A stretch of DNA of 64,000 nucleotides from the NCBI GenBank assembly GCA_025463545.1, contig JAODAR010000007.1, forward strand, positions 1 through 64,000. The letters run 5' to 3'. The notes beneath the pieces were generated by a model. It saw only the letters and a list, made by a program, of their open reading frames with translations. It ran no database searches and had not been told where the DNA came from. Of the stretch, positions 45,519 through 56,387 are shown in pieces; the stretch's first letter is position 1, and every line of letters begins with the position of its first letter. Position numbers and translations under genes: made by a program. The DNA is from Microbacteriaceae bacterium (GTDB lineage Bacteria > Actinomycetota > Actinomycetes > Actinomycetales > Microbacteriaceae).

Positions 45519-45579
45519 TCTGAACTTCCCCCTTCACACAGTTCCCGTGAAGTTGTCCATGCCACTTGATGCCATTAAG

Positions 45580-45606
45580 TTAGCACTCTCGCCATCCGAG
45601 TGCCAA
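45580..45606. promoter_or_regulatory. CIRCE element (HrcA operator)
   Basis: TTAGCACTC (45580-45588), nine spacer bases and GAGTGCCAA (45598-45606) match the CIRCE consensus TTAGCACTC-N9-GAGTGCTAA with one mismatch. The nearest gene downstream on the minus strand is hsp20. On the plus strand a small acidic protein gene follows at 45764. Confidence 0.85.
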
Positions 45607-45763
45607 TATCGACGCCCGAAAAATCTCGCGAATTACTGAGGGGCGTGGTGCGGCGGAGGAGCGAAAACGGTTGCGCGGTCGACGCGGGTTGACGCCCGGC
45701 CCGTTCGGCGTAGCGTATGCAGCGAAAGCACGCACGCACGGACGCACAAGGAAGGCCAGGCAT

Positions 45764-45904
45764 ATGAGCGACCCGGAGATCGACCAGCCGCCGCTGGGAG
45801 CACCAGAGACCCCGTACACGGATGACCCGACGGCAGCCCCGTCGGAGAACCCGGACATCACCAGCGACGCCGACGGGACACCGAAGGAGAACCCGTCGGG
45901 GTAG
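45764..45904 (+). CDS. Small acidic Pro-rich protein of unknown function
   Basis: This 46-residue protein starts MSDPEIDQPP and is rich in Asp, Glu, Pro and Thr with no hydrophobic segment, so it is probably disordered. A good AAGGAAGG ribosome site lies upstream. It ends DGTPKENPSG 65 bases before the convergent tRNA-Lys gene. The strong ribosome site and clean ORF suggest it is real; its function is unknown. Confidence 0.55.
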   Translation: MSDPEIDQPPLGAPETPYTDDPTAAPSENPDITSDADGTPKENPSG

Positions 45905-45969
45905 CAGCTTGCGCCGGGTACCCCGCCGGCCTGCGGGGTACCGCGCAGGCACGGTGCTACCACTCACGG

Positions 45970-46042
45970 TGGGCCCCGTCGGGCTCGAACCGACGACCCA
46001 AGGATTAAAAGTCCTTTGCTCTACCAACTGAGCTAGAGGCCC
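45970..46042 (-). tRNA. tRNA-Lys (anticodon UUU)
   Basis: A 73-base cloverleaf can be folded: acceptor arms GGGCCTC (from 46042) and GGGGCCC ending at 45971 with discriminator A at 45970. The D-arm contains AGCTCAGTTGGTAGAGC, the anticodon stem-loop is AAGGA-CTTTTAA-TCCTT with anticodon TTT, and the T-arm has GGTTCGAGCC. CCA is not encoded. Confidence 0.95.
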
Positions 46043-46068
46043 GCGGTTAATAATCTAGCGTGGATGAC

Positions 46069-46698
46069 ATGGCTGACGAATTCCACAAGCCCACCCAATT
46101 CTCCGGCAGCAGGTTCGAGGCATTCAAGGGGGGTGAAGATCCGGCTCAGATCAGCCGGGTGGCACACGAGACGGCGCATGCGCTCCTTGCCCGCGTGCGG
46201 AGCGACCCCGACCCCGAGGTGATCGAGCGCCTGGTTGCGTACACCGATGAGAACGGCATCGATGCGGTCGCCGAACTGTGGTCGCGGTCGACACCGAAGA
46301 GCCTGCCCGGTGCTCTCTGGCGCATCTACCTGCTGCGGCTGATCATCCGGCAGGACCCGGACGGCATGTCGTACCTGTACCAACGGGGCACCGAAGTCGC
46401 AACGACCATCGACCCGGTCGTAGCCGGGGCATCCGTGCCCACGGGACCCGCCGAGATCATCGTGCTGGCCGACCAGATCTTGCGAGGACTGTTCGCCGGT
46501 GACTTCGCAGTCGCCCTCGACCGTGCAGCCGCGTTCTGCCGGGTCACGTCGACCGGCTGCGCCTCCATCGCCGACGACCTGGACCACACCGAACCGGGGC
46601 GGTCGAGCGAGCTCACCACGCGGGCGTTGCGGTTCTCCACCATGGCGCAGGAGTTCTCGTCGTGTGCGCGGCTGTGGCGGCACGACTCGCTCGATTAG
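46069..46698 (+). CDS. Conserved-looking hypothetical protein
   Basis: This ~209-residue soluble protein is Ala/Glu/Leu/Arg-rich and mainly helical by composition. There are no signal peptide, membrane segments or motifs that I can assign. An upstream GTG (46060) adds three residues; I use the ATG at 46069. The start lies only ~27 bases from the 5' end of the divergent tRNA-Lys gene. Its even codon use and length argue that it is a real gene; the function is unknown. Confidence 0.7.
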   Translation: MADEFHKPTQFSGSRFEAFKGGEDPAQISRVAHETAHALLARVRSDPDPEVIERLVAYTDENGIDAVAELWSRSTPKSLPGALWRIYLLRLIIRQDPDGMSYLYQRGTEVATTIDPVVAGASVPTGPAEIIVLADQILRGLFAGDFAVALDRAAAFCRVTSTGCASIADDLDHTEPGRSSELTTRALRFSTMAQEFSSCARLWRHDSLD

Positions 46699-46760
46699 CC
46701 GGCCGGCACCCATCGCCGAAGAGCCCTCTTCTGCTGCGAGTGTCGCTGAGGGCGAACACC

Positions 46761-46789
46761 GTGAACATTTCGCGAGCGTCGTTTAGACT
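46761..46789 (+). promoter_or_regulatory. Promoter candidate ahead of a structured RNA
   Basis: GTGAAC (46761-46766), a 17-base spacer and TAGACT (46784-46789) resemble an actinobacterial housekeeping promoter. Transcription would begin at about 46796, at the base of a long hairpin. Confidence 0.5.
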
Positions 46790-46795
46790 GGTACA

Positions 46796-46877
46796 TGGTC
46801 GGGCCGCAGTAACCCCGGGCTCCAATATTCGCCGCTCCGAGCGGCCTCGCGCCGAGAGGCGTTCTGCGGCCCGGCCA
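46796..46877 (+). ncRNA. Candidate structured RNA or leader upstream of the class IV aminotransferase
   Basis: A 14-bp helix can form between TGGTCGGGCCGCAG (46796-46809) and CTGCGGCCCGGCCA (46864-46877), closing a ~54-base loop. The loop holds two smaller hairpins: CCGCTC-C-GAGCGG and CGCC-GAGA-GGCG. The latter has a GNRA tetraloop. The layout, with a promoter-like sequence just upstream, suggests either a small RNA or a cis-acting leader for the gene starting at 46933. I do not recognise it as a known family. Confidence 0.45.
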
Positions 46878-46932
46878 TTACTCTGGCGGCTGTCACGAGT
46901 TGAGCCGTCCCGCCGCGGCGTAGGCTCGCAGC

Positions 46933-47820
46933 ATGACGCTGCCTTTCACCCTGCTGATCGACCCGGTTCCGGCCGACTCCACCCGAAGCGACTTCGCCGA
47001 CACCTTTCACCAGATCGATTCGTCGGCTCCAGCGCTCAGGGTGGCGGAGCTCAGTACCCAGCGTGGCGACGGCATCTTCGAGACGTTGAGCGTGGTCGAC
47101 GGGCACCCCCAGGAGGTGGATCCGCACATCAACCGGCTAGTCAACTCTGCGCGCATCTGCGAACTGCCGGTGCCCAATCCTGCGCAGTGGCGGGCGGCGA
47201 TCGCGCTCGCCGTGGCGAACCTGCCGGAGCACGGCGAACTCGCGCTCAAATTCGTGCTCAGCCGCGGCGTGGAGCACGGGCCGGCGCCGACCGCGTGGCT
47301 GCACGCCACCCAGGCGCCCGACTACCGCGCCATCCGCTCACGCGGCGTCAAGGTGGTCACCTTGGACCGCGGCTACCCGCGCGGGGTGGCCGAACGTGCG
47401 CCGTGGCTGCTGATGGGGGCGAAGACACTCAGCTATGCCGTCAACATGGCGGCGCTCCGCGAAGCCAAGCGGCGTGGGGCCGACGACACCATTTTCCGCA
47501 CCACCGACGGATTCGTCATGGAGGGGCCAACGTCGAGCGTCATCATCCGCTCCCACGGGGTCTACGTCACGCCGGCACCGAGTGGCGCCATCCTTCACGG
47601 CACGACGCAGCAGAGCCTGTTCGAGCACCTTGAGGCCGAGGGTGAGCGGGTCGAATACCGAGACGTGACGATCGACGAGCTGCGCGGGGCGGATGCCGCC
47701 TGGCTGGTCTCCAGCGTGCGCCTGGCGGTGGCCGTCACGGAACTCGACGGCATACCGTTCCCGGCTGACGCGGAGCGCACCCGCGCCTTCAATGCGTACC
47801 TGCTCGGCCGTACCGCCTAA
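46933..47820 (+). CDS. Class IV aminotransferase (aminodeoxychorismate lyase / branched-chain type)
   Basis: This 295-residue PLP enzyme of fold type IV has the start-side QRGDGIFETLSVVDG near 43-57, the catalytic Lys in GAKTLSYAVNMAALREAK near 166, and FVMEGPTSSVIIR near 194-206. The length fits 4-amino-4-deoxychorismate lyase (PabC, folate synthesis), which is a common annotation for actinobacterial members. D-amino-acid or branched-chain aminotransferases share these motifs, so the substrate is open. No pab genes are adjacent. Confidence 0.8.
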   Translation: MTLPFTLLIDPVPADSTRSDFADTFHQIDSSAPALRVAELSTQRGDGIFETLSVVDGHPQEVDPHINRLVNSARICELPVPNPAQWRAAIALAVANLPEHGELALKFVLSRGVEHGPAPTAWLHATQAPDYRAIRSRGVKVVTLDRGYPRGVAERAPWLLMGAKTLSYAVNMAALREAKRRGADDTIFRTTDGFVMEGPTSSVIIRSHGVYVTPAPSGAILHGTTQQSLFEHLEAEGERVEYRDVTIDELRGADAAWLVSSVRLAVAVTELDGIPFPADAERTRAFNAYLLGRTA

Positions 47821-47856
47821 CGGCATCCGTTCACCCCGCGTTCCGCTCTGGGCCCG

Positions 47857-47937
47857 CCCATTCGACGGACAATTTCGCGAAAACGGCCAGAATCGGCCGG
47901 TTCGGTACCGGTTCGGCCACAATCTCCGTCGAATGGG
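47857..47937. repeat. Long palindromic element between aminotransferase and pstB genes
   Basis: Perfect 13-bp arms (CCCATTCGACGGA at 47857-47869, complement at 47925-47937) enclose 55 bases with nested inverted repeats (CGGCC..GGCCG, ACCGG). The flanking genes converge. It differs in sequence from the other palindromes in the window. Confidence 0.75.
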
Positions 47938-47964
47938 AGGGGCGGGGTGCCAGTGTGTCGCGGG

Positions 47965-48744
47965 CTATCCGAAGCGACCGGAGACGTAGTCCTCTGTCGC
48001 CTGAACACTCGGGTTCGAGAACATGGTGGTGGTGTCGTCGTACTCGATCAGCTTGCCGGGCTTGCCGGTGCCGGCGATGTTGAAGAATGCGGTGCGGTCG
48101 GACACCCGGGAGGCCTGCTGCATGTTGTGGGTCACGATCACGATCGTGTAGTCCTTCTTCATCTCCTCGATCAGGTCCTCGATTGCGAGGGTGGAGATCG
48201 GGTCGAGCGCAGAGCAGGGCTCGTCCATCAGGATCACGTCGGGCTGCACAGCGATCGCGCGGGCGATGCAGAGCCGCTGCTGCTGGCCGCCGGAGAGTCC
48301 CGAACCGGGCCGGTCGAGCCGGTCCTTGACCTCGTTCCAGAGGTTGGCACCGCGGAGGGCGCTCTCGGTGAGGTCGTCGGCGTCGCCCTTCGACATGCGC
48401 CGGTTGTTCAGCTTCACGCCGGCCAGCACGTTGTCCTGGATCGACATCGTCGGGAACGGGTTCGGCCGTTGGAACACCATGCCCACCTGCCGGCGCACCA
48501 GCACGGGGTCGACGCCGGGTCCGTAGAGGTTGTTCCCGTCGATCAGCACCTCGCCCTCGACGCGGGCGCCCGGGATCACTTCGTGCATCCGGTTCAGGGT
48601 GCGGAGGAACGTCGACTTGCCGCATCCGCTCGGCCCGATGAAGGCCGTCACGGTGCGAGGTTCGATGGTCAGCGAGACGCCTTCGACGGCGAGAAAGCTG
48701 CTGTAGTAGACGTTGAGGTCGGAGACTTCGATGCGCTTGGACAC
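47965..48744 (-). CDS. pstB: Phosphate ABC transporter ATP-binding protein
   Basis: This ATPase powers high-affinity phosphate import. The 259-residue protein shows Walker [10 protein letters not shown] near 32-40, the signature LSGGQQQRL near 149-157, Walker [14 protein letters not shown] near 170-182 and the H-loop THNMQQA. It is the last gene of pstSCAB, 21 bases after pstA. Confidence 0.96.
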   Translation of the reverse strand: MSKRIEVSDLNVYYSSFLAVEGVSLTIEPRTVTAFIGPSGCGKSTFLRTLNRMHEVIPGARVEGEVLIDGNNLYGPGVDPVLVRRQVGMVFQRPNPFPTMSIQDNVLAGVKLNNRRMSKGDADDLTESALRGANLWNEVKDRLDRPGSGLSGGQQQRLCIARAIAVQPDVILMDEPCSALDPISTLAIEDLIEEMKKDYTIVIVTHNMQQASRVSDRTAFFNIAGTGKPGKLIEYDDTTTMFSNPSVQATEDYVSGRFG

Positions 48745-48765
48745 GATTTCCTTCGAGGTGGAGGG

Positions 48766-49941
48766 CTAACGCCCGAATTTCGGTGAGAAGATTTTGGCGA
48801 TCAGCCGCGCGAGGCCGTTCAGGAGCATCACGATCACGATCAGGGTGAGGGCGCCCGCCCAGGCCCGGTCAACGTAGGCCTGGCTGTCGGCGCCCTGGTT
48901 CGCGTACTGGGTGTAGACGAAAACCGGGAGCGTCATCATCCGTTCACTGAACAGGTTGTAGTTCATGCTCGCGGTGAAGCCCGAGATGATGAGGAGGGGC
49001 GCGGTCTCACCGATCACGCGGGAGATCGAGAGCATGATGCCGGTGACGATGCCGGCAATGGATGTCGGCAGCACGACCTTGAGAATGGTGAGCCATTTCG
49101 GCACACCGAGGGCGTATGCCGCTTCCCGGAGCTCATTGGGCACCAGTCGCAGCATTTCCTCGCTTGAGCGCACCACCACCGGGATCATCAGCACGGTGAG
49201 TGCGATGGCGCCGCCGAAGCCGAAACGCAGCCCGGGGTCGCTGAACAGGAGCGAGAACAGGGCGAACGCGAAGAGGCCGGCGACGATCGAGGGGATGCCG
49301 GTCATCACGTCGACGAAGAAGGTGATGCTGCGAGCCAGCCGGCCTCGACCGTACTCGGTGAGGTAGATCGCGGTGAGCAGGCCGATCGGAACGGAGATCA
49401 CCGTCGCGACTCCGGTCACCAGCAGGGTTCCGACCACCGCGTGCAGCGCGCCGCCGCCGGCGCCGACGACGTTGCGCTGGGACTCGGTGAAGAACGAGGG
49501 GGTCAGCGCAGCCGGAAGGCCGTTCACGACCGTGGTGACAATCAGCGAGACCAGCGGAATGAGGGCGATCACGAACGCGGCGCTGACCAGCGTGGTCATC
49601 AACCGGTCCTTCGCCTTACGGGACCCTTCGACGAAGTACGAGAGCGCGTAGATGGTGATGGCGTAGAGCACGGTGCCGAAGAACAGGGTGCCGGCGATGT
49701 TGAAGTTCTCGGTCGCACCGCCGATCTGCAACACGAGGAACACGGCCGCGGCGATGAGCCAGCTGCCCAGCAGTACCCAGAGCGGCGAGTGCGTCGGGAG
49801 CTTCCCTGCGGTCAGCGAGTTACTCAGCGGAGCTGAGTTCGCCCGGCCCCTCGGCGCATTCGACGGCGGAGTGGCAGTCGGTGTGGCCGACGCGGACGTC
49901 GCCTGGCCCGCCGTGGTGCCCGAGCCGGTGGAAATGGCCAT
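48766..49941 (-). CDS. pstA: Phosphate ABC transporter permease
   Basis: This membrane subunit has 391 residues, longer than the usual ~300. A Ser/Thr/Pro-rich N-terminal stretch (~50 residues) and two extra hydrophobic segments precede the six-helix core. The permease domain has ELREAAYALGVPKWLTILKVVLP (EAA loop) near 272-294. The ATG overlaps the pstC stop by one base. Confidence 0.93.
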   Translation of the reverse strand: MAISTGSGTTAGQATSASATPTATPPSNAPRGRANSAPLSNSLTAGKLPTHSPLWVLLGSWLIAAAVFLVLQIGGATENFNIAGTLFFGTVLYAITIYALSYFVEGSRKAKDRLMTTLVSAAFVIALIPLVSLIVTTVVNGLPAALTPSFFTESQRNVVGAGGGALHAVVGTLLVTGVATVISVPIGLLTAIYLTEYGRGRLARSITFFVDVMTGIPSIVAGLFAFALFSLLFSDPGLRFGFGGAIALTVLMIPVVVRSSEEMLRLVPNELREAAYALGVPKWLTILKVVLPTSIAGIVTGIMLSISRVIGETAPLLIISGFTASMNYNLFSERMMTLPVFVYTQYANQGADSQAYVDRAWAGALTLIVIVMLLNGLARLIAKIFSPKFGR

Positions 49942-50885
49942 CAGTTCGCCCCCGAGAATGCCTTGCGGCGGTTGATGATGTAACGCGCCAGCATGTTGAC
50001 GGCGAGCGTGATGATGAACAGCACCAGGCCGGTGGCGAGCAGGATGTTCACGCCGACGCCGTGGGCCTCAGGGAAGTTGAGGGCGATGTTGGCGGCGATC
50101 GTGGTGGGGTTCTGCGAGGTGAGAAGTTGGAAGATGACCAGCGGGCTCGGCGAGAGGATCATCGCAACTGCCATGGTTTCGCCGAGGGCGCGGCCGAGGC
50201 CGAGCATCGAGGCGGAGATGATGCCGGGCCGACCGAACGGCAGCACCGCCATCTGGATCATCTCCCAGCGGGTGGCGCCGAGGGCGAGGGCCGCTTCCTC
50301 ATGCAGAACGGGGGTCTGCAGGAACACTTCCCGGCAGATCGCGGTGATGATCGGGAGCACCATCACGGCGAGCACGATCGCGACGGTGAGCACGGTGCGG
50401 CCGGTGCCGGAGACGGGTCCGGCGAACAACGGGAACCAGCCGAACCACTCGACAAGGGAGGTGTAGAACGGCTGGATCAGCGGCGCCAGCACCCCGATGC
50501 CCCACAGGCCGAACACGACCGAGGGGACGGCCGCAAGCAGGTCCACGATGTAACCGAGCCCCTGGGCGAGTTTGCGGGGGGCGTAGTGGGAGATGAACAG
50601 CGCGATGCCGATGGCGATCGGGACAGCCATCAGCAAGGCGAGGAACGCCGACCAGAGGGTTCCGAATGCGAGTGGCCAGACATAGGACCAGAAGCTCGTG
50701 GAATCGCCCTTGAACGCGTCGGCCGGGGCGACGAACGCGGGCAGGCTCTGGATCAGCAGGAAGATGGCAACCGCCGCCAGGACGGCGAGGATCAGGCTGC
50801 CGGCGACGATGGTCGCGGTGCTGAAGATGCGGTCGCCTGGTCGCTGCTTGACCTGTGGGGGTCTGGTGGCAACTGCACTCGTCAT
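49941..50885 (-). CDS. pstC: Phosphate ABC transporter permease
   Basis: This 314-residue permease has six membrane helices, the first at about 25-47, and the EAA loop EEAALALGATRWEMIQMAVLPFGRPG near 196-221. It is the first gene after the hairpin that separates it from pstS. Confidence 0.94.
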   Translation of the reverse strand: MTSAVATRPPQVKQRPGDRIFSTATIVAGSLILAVLAAVAIFLLIQSLPAFVAPADAFKGDSTSFWSYVWPLAFGTLWSAFLALLMAVPIAIGIALFISHYAPRKLAQGLGYIVDLLAAVPSVVFGLWGIGVLAPLIQPFYTSLVEWFGWFPLFAGPVSGTGRTVLTVAIVLAVMVLPIITAICREVFLQTPVLHEEAALALGATRWEMIQMAVLPFGRPGIISASMLGLGRALGETMAVAMILSPSPLVIFQLLTSQNPTTIAANIALNFPEAHGVGVNILLATGLVLFIITLAVNMLARYIINRRKAFSGAN

Positions 50886-50960
50886 GCCGGGCGTCTCCCT
50901 GGTGGGGTTCGATGATGCGGGTCTGGATGGGGGCTTGCGACGCTGGCCACTGACCCCAGT

Positions 50961-51011
50961 CTGCCCGACCCGTCAACCCCAGGCAATGCTGAGGGACGAC
51001 GGGTCGGGCAG
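50961..51011 (-). terminator. Intra-operon hairpin between pstS and pstC
   Basis: A perfect 14-bp stem (CTGCCCGACCCGTC at 50961-50974, complement at 50998-51011) with a 23-base loop begins 13 bases after the pstS stop. Such a structure can stop part of the transcription or protect the pstS mRNA end, so that the binding protein is made in excess over the membrane subunits. Confidence 0.7.
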
Positions 51012-51024
51012 GGTGAAGCTGGTG

Positions 51025-52122
51025 TTACTTGACGCTCGCGAGAACCGTGGCGACCTTTTTCTGCAGGTCACTGGACAACGGCGCGGCACCGGCGGACGTG
51101 GCCGCCTCGGCCTGGCCGTCAGCGCTGGCCATGTAGCTGACGTATGCCTTGACGAGCTCACCCTGGGCGGCGTCGGCGTACTCGGTGCAGACGATCGCGT
51201 AGCTCACCAGAACGAGCGGGTAGTGCGTCGCGTCGGTGGTCTTGCGGTCGAGGGCGATGGCGAGGTCGCCGGCGTCGCGGCCTTCGACCAGCGGCGAACC
51301 GTCGACGACGGCTGCGGCGGCCTTGGCCGTGTACTTCACGAAGGTGTCGCCGACCTTGATCTGTGCGACGCCGAGCTTGCCGGCCTGGGAGGCGTCGGCG
51401 TAGCCGATGGTGCCCACACCGTTGGTGACGGCGCTGATGACGCCGGAGGTACCCTGCGCACCTTCACCGGACTCGTACGGGAAGGGGTCGGCCGGCTTCT
51501 CGGCCCAGACGTCGGGGGCGTTCTGGCCCAGGTAGTCGGAGAAGTTCTTCGTGGTGCCCGAGTCGTCAGAGCGGTGTACGGCGGTGATCGGCGCGGCGGG
51601 GAGCTTGGCGCCGTCGTTGAGCGCGGCGATCGCCGGGTCGTTCCAGGTCGTGATGTCGCCCTTGAAGATCTTGGCGAGCGTGGTCGCGTCGAGCTTCAGG
51701 TCTTTCACGCCCTCGACGTTGAAGACAACGGCGATCGGGGAGATGTAGACCGGCAGGTCGACGGCCTTGGTGTCGGGGGCGCAGGAACCGAAGCCCGCTG
51801 CAAGTTCTTCGTCCTTGAGGAAGGAGTCGGATCCGGCGAAGTCTGAGCCGCCGGCGGCGAAGGTCTCGCGACCGGCGCCGGAGCCGGAGGGGTCATAGTT
51901 GACGGTGACATCGGGGTTGGCGGTCTGGAACGCTGCGATCCAGGCTTCCTGGGCTGAGCCCTGCGAGGAAGCGCCCGCGGCGTTGATGGTGCCCGAGAGG
52001 GTGCTCGCTGCCGCGGCGTCGCCGTCGGCGGGTGCGCCGCCTTCGTTTGCTGCGCACGAGGACAATGCGAGAGCGGCTGCGATTGCAATGACCGCGGGGC
52101 GGCCATAACGCTTGAAATTCAC
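51025..52122 (-). CDS. pstS: Phosphate-binding lipoprotein
   Basis: This high-affinity extracytoplasmic phosphate receptor has 365 residues. The GTG at 52122, with an AAAGGA ribosome site, gives a lipoprotein signal peptide (FKRYGRPAVIAIAAALALSSC, lipidated Cys at 22). Motifs of the PstS fold are INAAGASSQGSAQEAW near 46-61, GSGAGRETFAAGGSDFAGSD near 81-100, and VHRSDDSGTTKNFSDYL near 176-192 (phosphate ligands Arg, Ser, Thr). A PHO box lies about 100 bases upstream. Confidence 0.95.
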   Translation of the reverse strand: MNFKRYGRPAVIAIAAALALSSCAANEGGAPADGDAAAASTLSGTINAAGASSQGSAQEAWIAAFQTANPDVTVNYDPSGSGAGRETFAAGGSDFAGSDSFLKDEELAAGFGSCAPDTKAVDLPVYISPIAVVFNVEGVKDLKLDATTLAKIFKGDITTWNDPAIAALNDGAKLPAAPITAVHRSDDSGTTKNFSDYLGQNAPDVWAEKPADPFPYESGEGAQGTSGVISAVTNGVGTIGYADASQAGKLGVAQIKVGDTFVKYTAKAAAAVVDGSPLVEGRDAGDLAIALDRKTTDATHYPLVLVSYAIVCTEYADAAQGELVKAYVSYMASADGQAEAATSAGAAPLSSDLQKKVATVLASVK

Positions 52123-52214
52123 GTGGAATCCTTTTCGAGTATCGAATGCAGGGAAGGCCGGTGCTGGCCCGTGCATCACGCTAGGCCGACGACTTAACGA
52201 GACTCCCGCATTCG

Positions 52215-52232
52215 GGTAAACGGGAGGTGAAC
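52215..52232 (-). promoter_or_regulatory. PHO box upstream of pstS
   Basis: Read on the minus strand, GTTCACC-TCCC-GTTTACC is two 7-base direct repeats at 11-base spacing. This is the actinobacterial PhoP/RegX3 box pattern (GTTCACC-N4-GTTCACC) with one mismatch. The response regulator RegX3 encoded at 63261-63941 is the expected ligand, turning on pstSCAB in phosphate limitation. Confidence 0.8.
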
Positions 52233-52285
52233 GCGACTCGACGGCTTCGCACACCGCGGCGGTTCGAGTGGAACGGCGAGAACGG

Positions 52286-53220
52286 CTAGACGCGGGGAGC
52301 GTGGGTTTCGATCGCGACGATGCCCGAGCTGGGATTGTCCGCGGAGAGGTGAACGACGGAGAATCCGCCGGTTTGCAGGTCAGCGGCATCCGTGATGTAC
52401 GAACCCAGCGGGGTGCCGGTGGCCAGCGCGATCTCCCGTAGGATCTCCGGCAACACCGGTCCGTGGCTGCACAGAACGGCGGTCTTCCGGGCGCGAACCC
52501 GCTTTCCGACGACCAACCGCACGTCGCTGGTGCCGGCGTCCTGGGCGTCCTGGCTGATCAGGTCGGTGCGCTTGACCTTCAGGCCGGTGGCCGCGGCCAG
52601 CGGCGTCACCGTGGTGACACAGCGGATCGCGGTGCTGGTGATGATTCTCAACGGATGCCACGCCATGATGGTTTCGACGACGCTGGCCGCCTGCTTCACG
52701 CCGCGTTCGGTCAACGGCCTGGTGGCATCGGGGCCGTCCCAGTTGCTGGGCGAGGTCGCTTTTCCGTGTCGGAGCGCGATGAGCGCATAGGTTCGGGTCA
52801 CGCCGTTGTCGACAAGTTTCGCGAACGACTCCAGGATTTCGACGTCCGGGGGGTAGCTGAGGTAGGTTCTGGCCTTCTTGATGGTGACCCATTCCAGGGC
52901 GGCCACTTCGCCATTCGGCACAAAGGTCGACTTCAAAATCGCCTCCGGAGTAACCTCCGCCGCCCAGTAGTGCACGATCTTCTCGCGGCCATTGGGCATC
53001 TGATAACTGGAGACGCCCAGCGGAACACCGAGCGCGACGGCCAGCCCGGTCTCCTCCTCGACCTCGCGCACCGCTGTGCGGGGGAGTGACTCGCCGGGGT
53101 CCACCTTGCCCTTGGGAATGGTGACGTCGCCGTGCACCGTGCGGTGGATCAGGAGCACGTGCATCTTGCCGTCGATGAGCCGCCAGCACACCGCGCCGGC
53201 GGCATAGACCGCGGTCTCGG

Positions 53221-53224
<4 letters not shown>
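52286..53224 (-). CDS. mutT1: NUDIX hydrolase / histidine phosphatase fusion (MutT1-like)
   Basis: This 312-residue two-domain protein has an N-terminal NUDIX domain (about 3-135) with the box [23 protein letters not shown] near 39-61. A C-terminal histidine phosphatase domain (about 145-305) begins ALRHGKA. The layout matches mycobacterial MutT1, which removes oxidised guanine nucleotides (8-oxo-dGTP) and can hydrolyse diadenosine polyphosphates. Its ATG overlaps the ppk1 stop by 4 bases. This ppk1-mutT1 pairing is common in actinobacteria. Confidence 0.9.
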
Positions 53225-55398
<2,174 letters not shown>

Positions 55399-55463
55399 CC
55401 CACCATCCTTACACCGCACACACCGCAACGGTGCCGCGCCGGCGGCAAATGGTGAACAGCGGG

Positions 55464-56387
55464 CTAAACCGTCAGCCGGCGGTACTGCACGTCGACGGTG
55501 ACGTCGGTGAAGCCGAGGGCCCGGTACAGGTGGACTGCCGCGCGGTTGTCGGCGTCGACGTAAAGGTCGGCGGTGCGGATGCCGCGTTCGTGCAGCCGGC
55601 GGAAGCCCGCGTTCATGAGTGTGCGGCCGAGACCACGCCCGGCGGCGTCGGGGTGGATGCCGATCACATAGATCTCGCCGGAGTCCGGCCGGGCACCCGG
55701 TCCGTCGCCGTCCGGTTCGACCTTCAGCCAGTTGTAGCCGACCATGCGCCCGGTGTGGTCGCGGGCGATCAGGAAGTCGTGCGCGTCGAACCACGGCTCG
55801 GCCTGCCGAGCGGCCAGATCCTCGATTGTGAGCCTGCCCTGTTCCGGGTGGTGCGCGAACACCAGGGCGTTCAGGGCCACCCACTCGGGATCGTCCAGGC
55901 CGGGGCGGAACGGCCCGATCGTCACCGTGGTTTCGGGTGCCTCGTCGACCGCCGGGATCGGGGACAGGCGCAACTGCAGGAGAGTGCGCGCGGCAACGAA
56001 CCGGAACTGCACGGCAAGGATGCGTGCCGCCGGGTGGTCGCCGTGCGACCAGGCCGTGAGCGTGCCGTGCAGGCCGGCCAGGAGGCCCGGCAGCGCGCGC
56101 GTCGCATGCCCGCGGCCGCGGAACCGGGGCGCGACGACGAGGTCGAGTTCACCGTTGCCGATGACGGCGGCGCCGACGACCATTGCGCCGGTGTTGACTG
56201 CCTCCGTGCCCTGCTCGTCCGCGCCGATCAGCACCGCGGTGCGGCGACCGGAGGCGATATCGAGCAGTGCCTGCTCATTGAATGGACGGTGCCCGTCGAC
56301 CGCCGAAGCCTCGTCAGCGATGCGGCCCAACGTAGCCACAGCCGCGGCATCCGTTGCGTCAACTACTGAGAGGGACACGTTCGTCAT
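55464..56387 (-). CDS. mshD: Mycothiol synthase
   Basis: This double GNAT acetyltransferase makes the last step of mycothiol synthesis, acetylating Cys-GlcN-Ins with acetyl-CoA. In 307 residues there are two GNAT domains (about 1-140 and 150-305). The acetyl-CoA loops are [15 protein letters not shown] near 85-99 and [15 protein letters not shown] near 229-243, and the conserved [13 protein letters not shown] lies near 182-194. Presence of mshD is a marker of Actinobacteria. Its first 29 bases overlap the end of the GlnR-like gene. Confidence 0.94.
   Translation of the reverse strand: MTNVSLSVVDATDAAAVATLGRIADEASAVDGHRPFNEQALLDIASGRRTAVLIGADEQGTEAVNTGAMVVGAAVIGNGELDLVVAPRFRGRGHATRALPGLLAGLHGTLTAWSHGDHPAARILAVQFRFVAARTLLQLRLSPIPAVDEAPETTVTIGPFRPGLDDPEWVALNALVFAHHPEQGRLTIEDLAARQAEPWFDAHDFLIARDHTGRMVGYNWLKVEPDGDGPGARPDSGEIYVIGIHPDAAGRGLGRTLMNAGFRRLHERGIRTADLYVDADNRAAVHLYRALGFTDVTVDVQYRRLTV

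Noticed and set aside
55399..55884. N-terminal extension of ppk1
   Set aside because: The upstream residues are Arg/Pro-rich noise overlapping mshD; AAGGA before 55398 marks the start.
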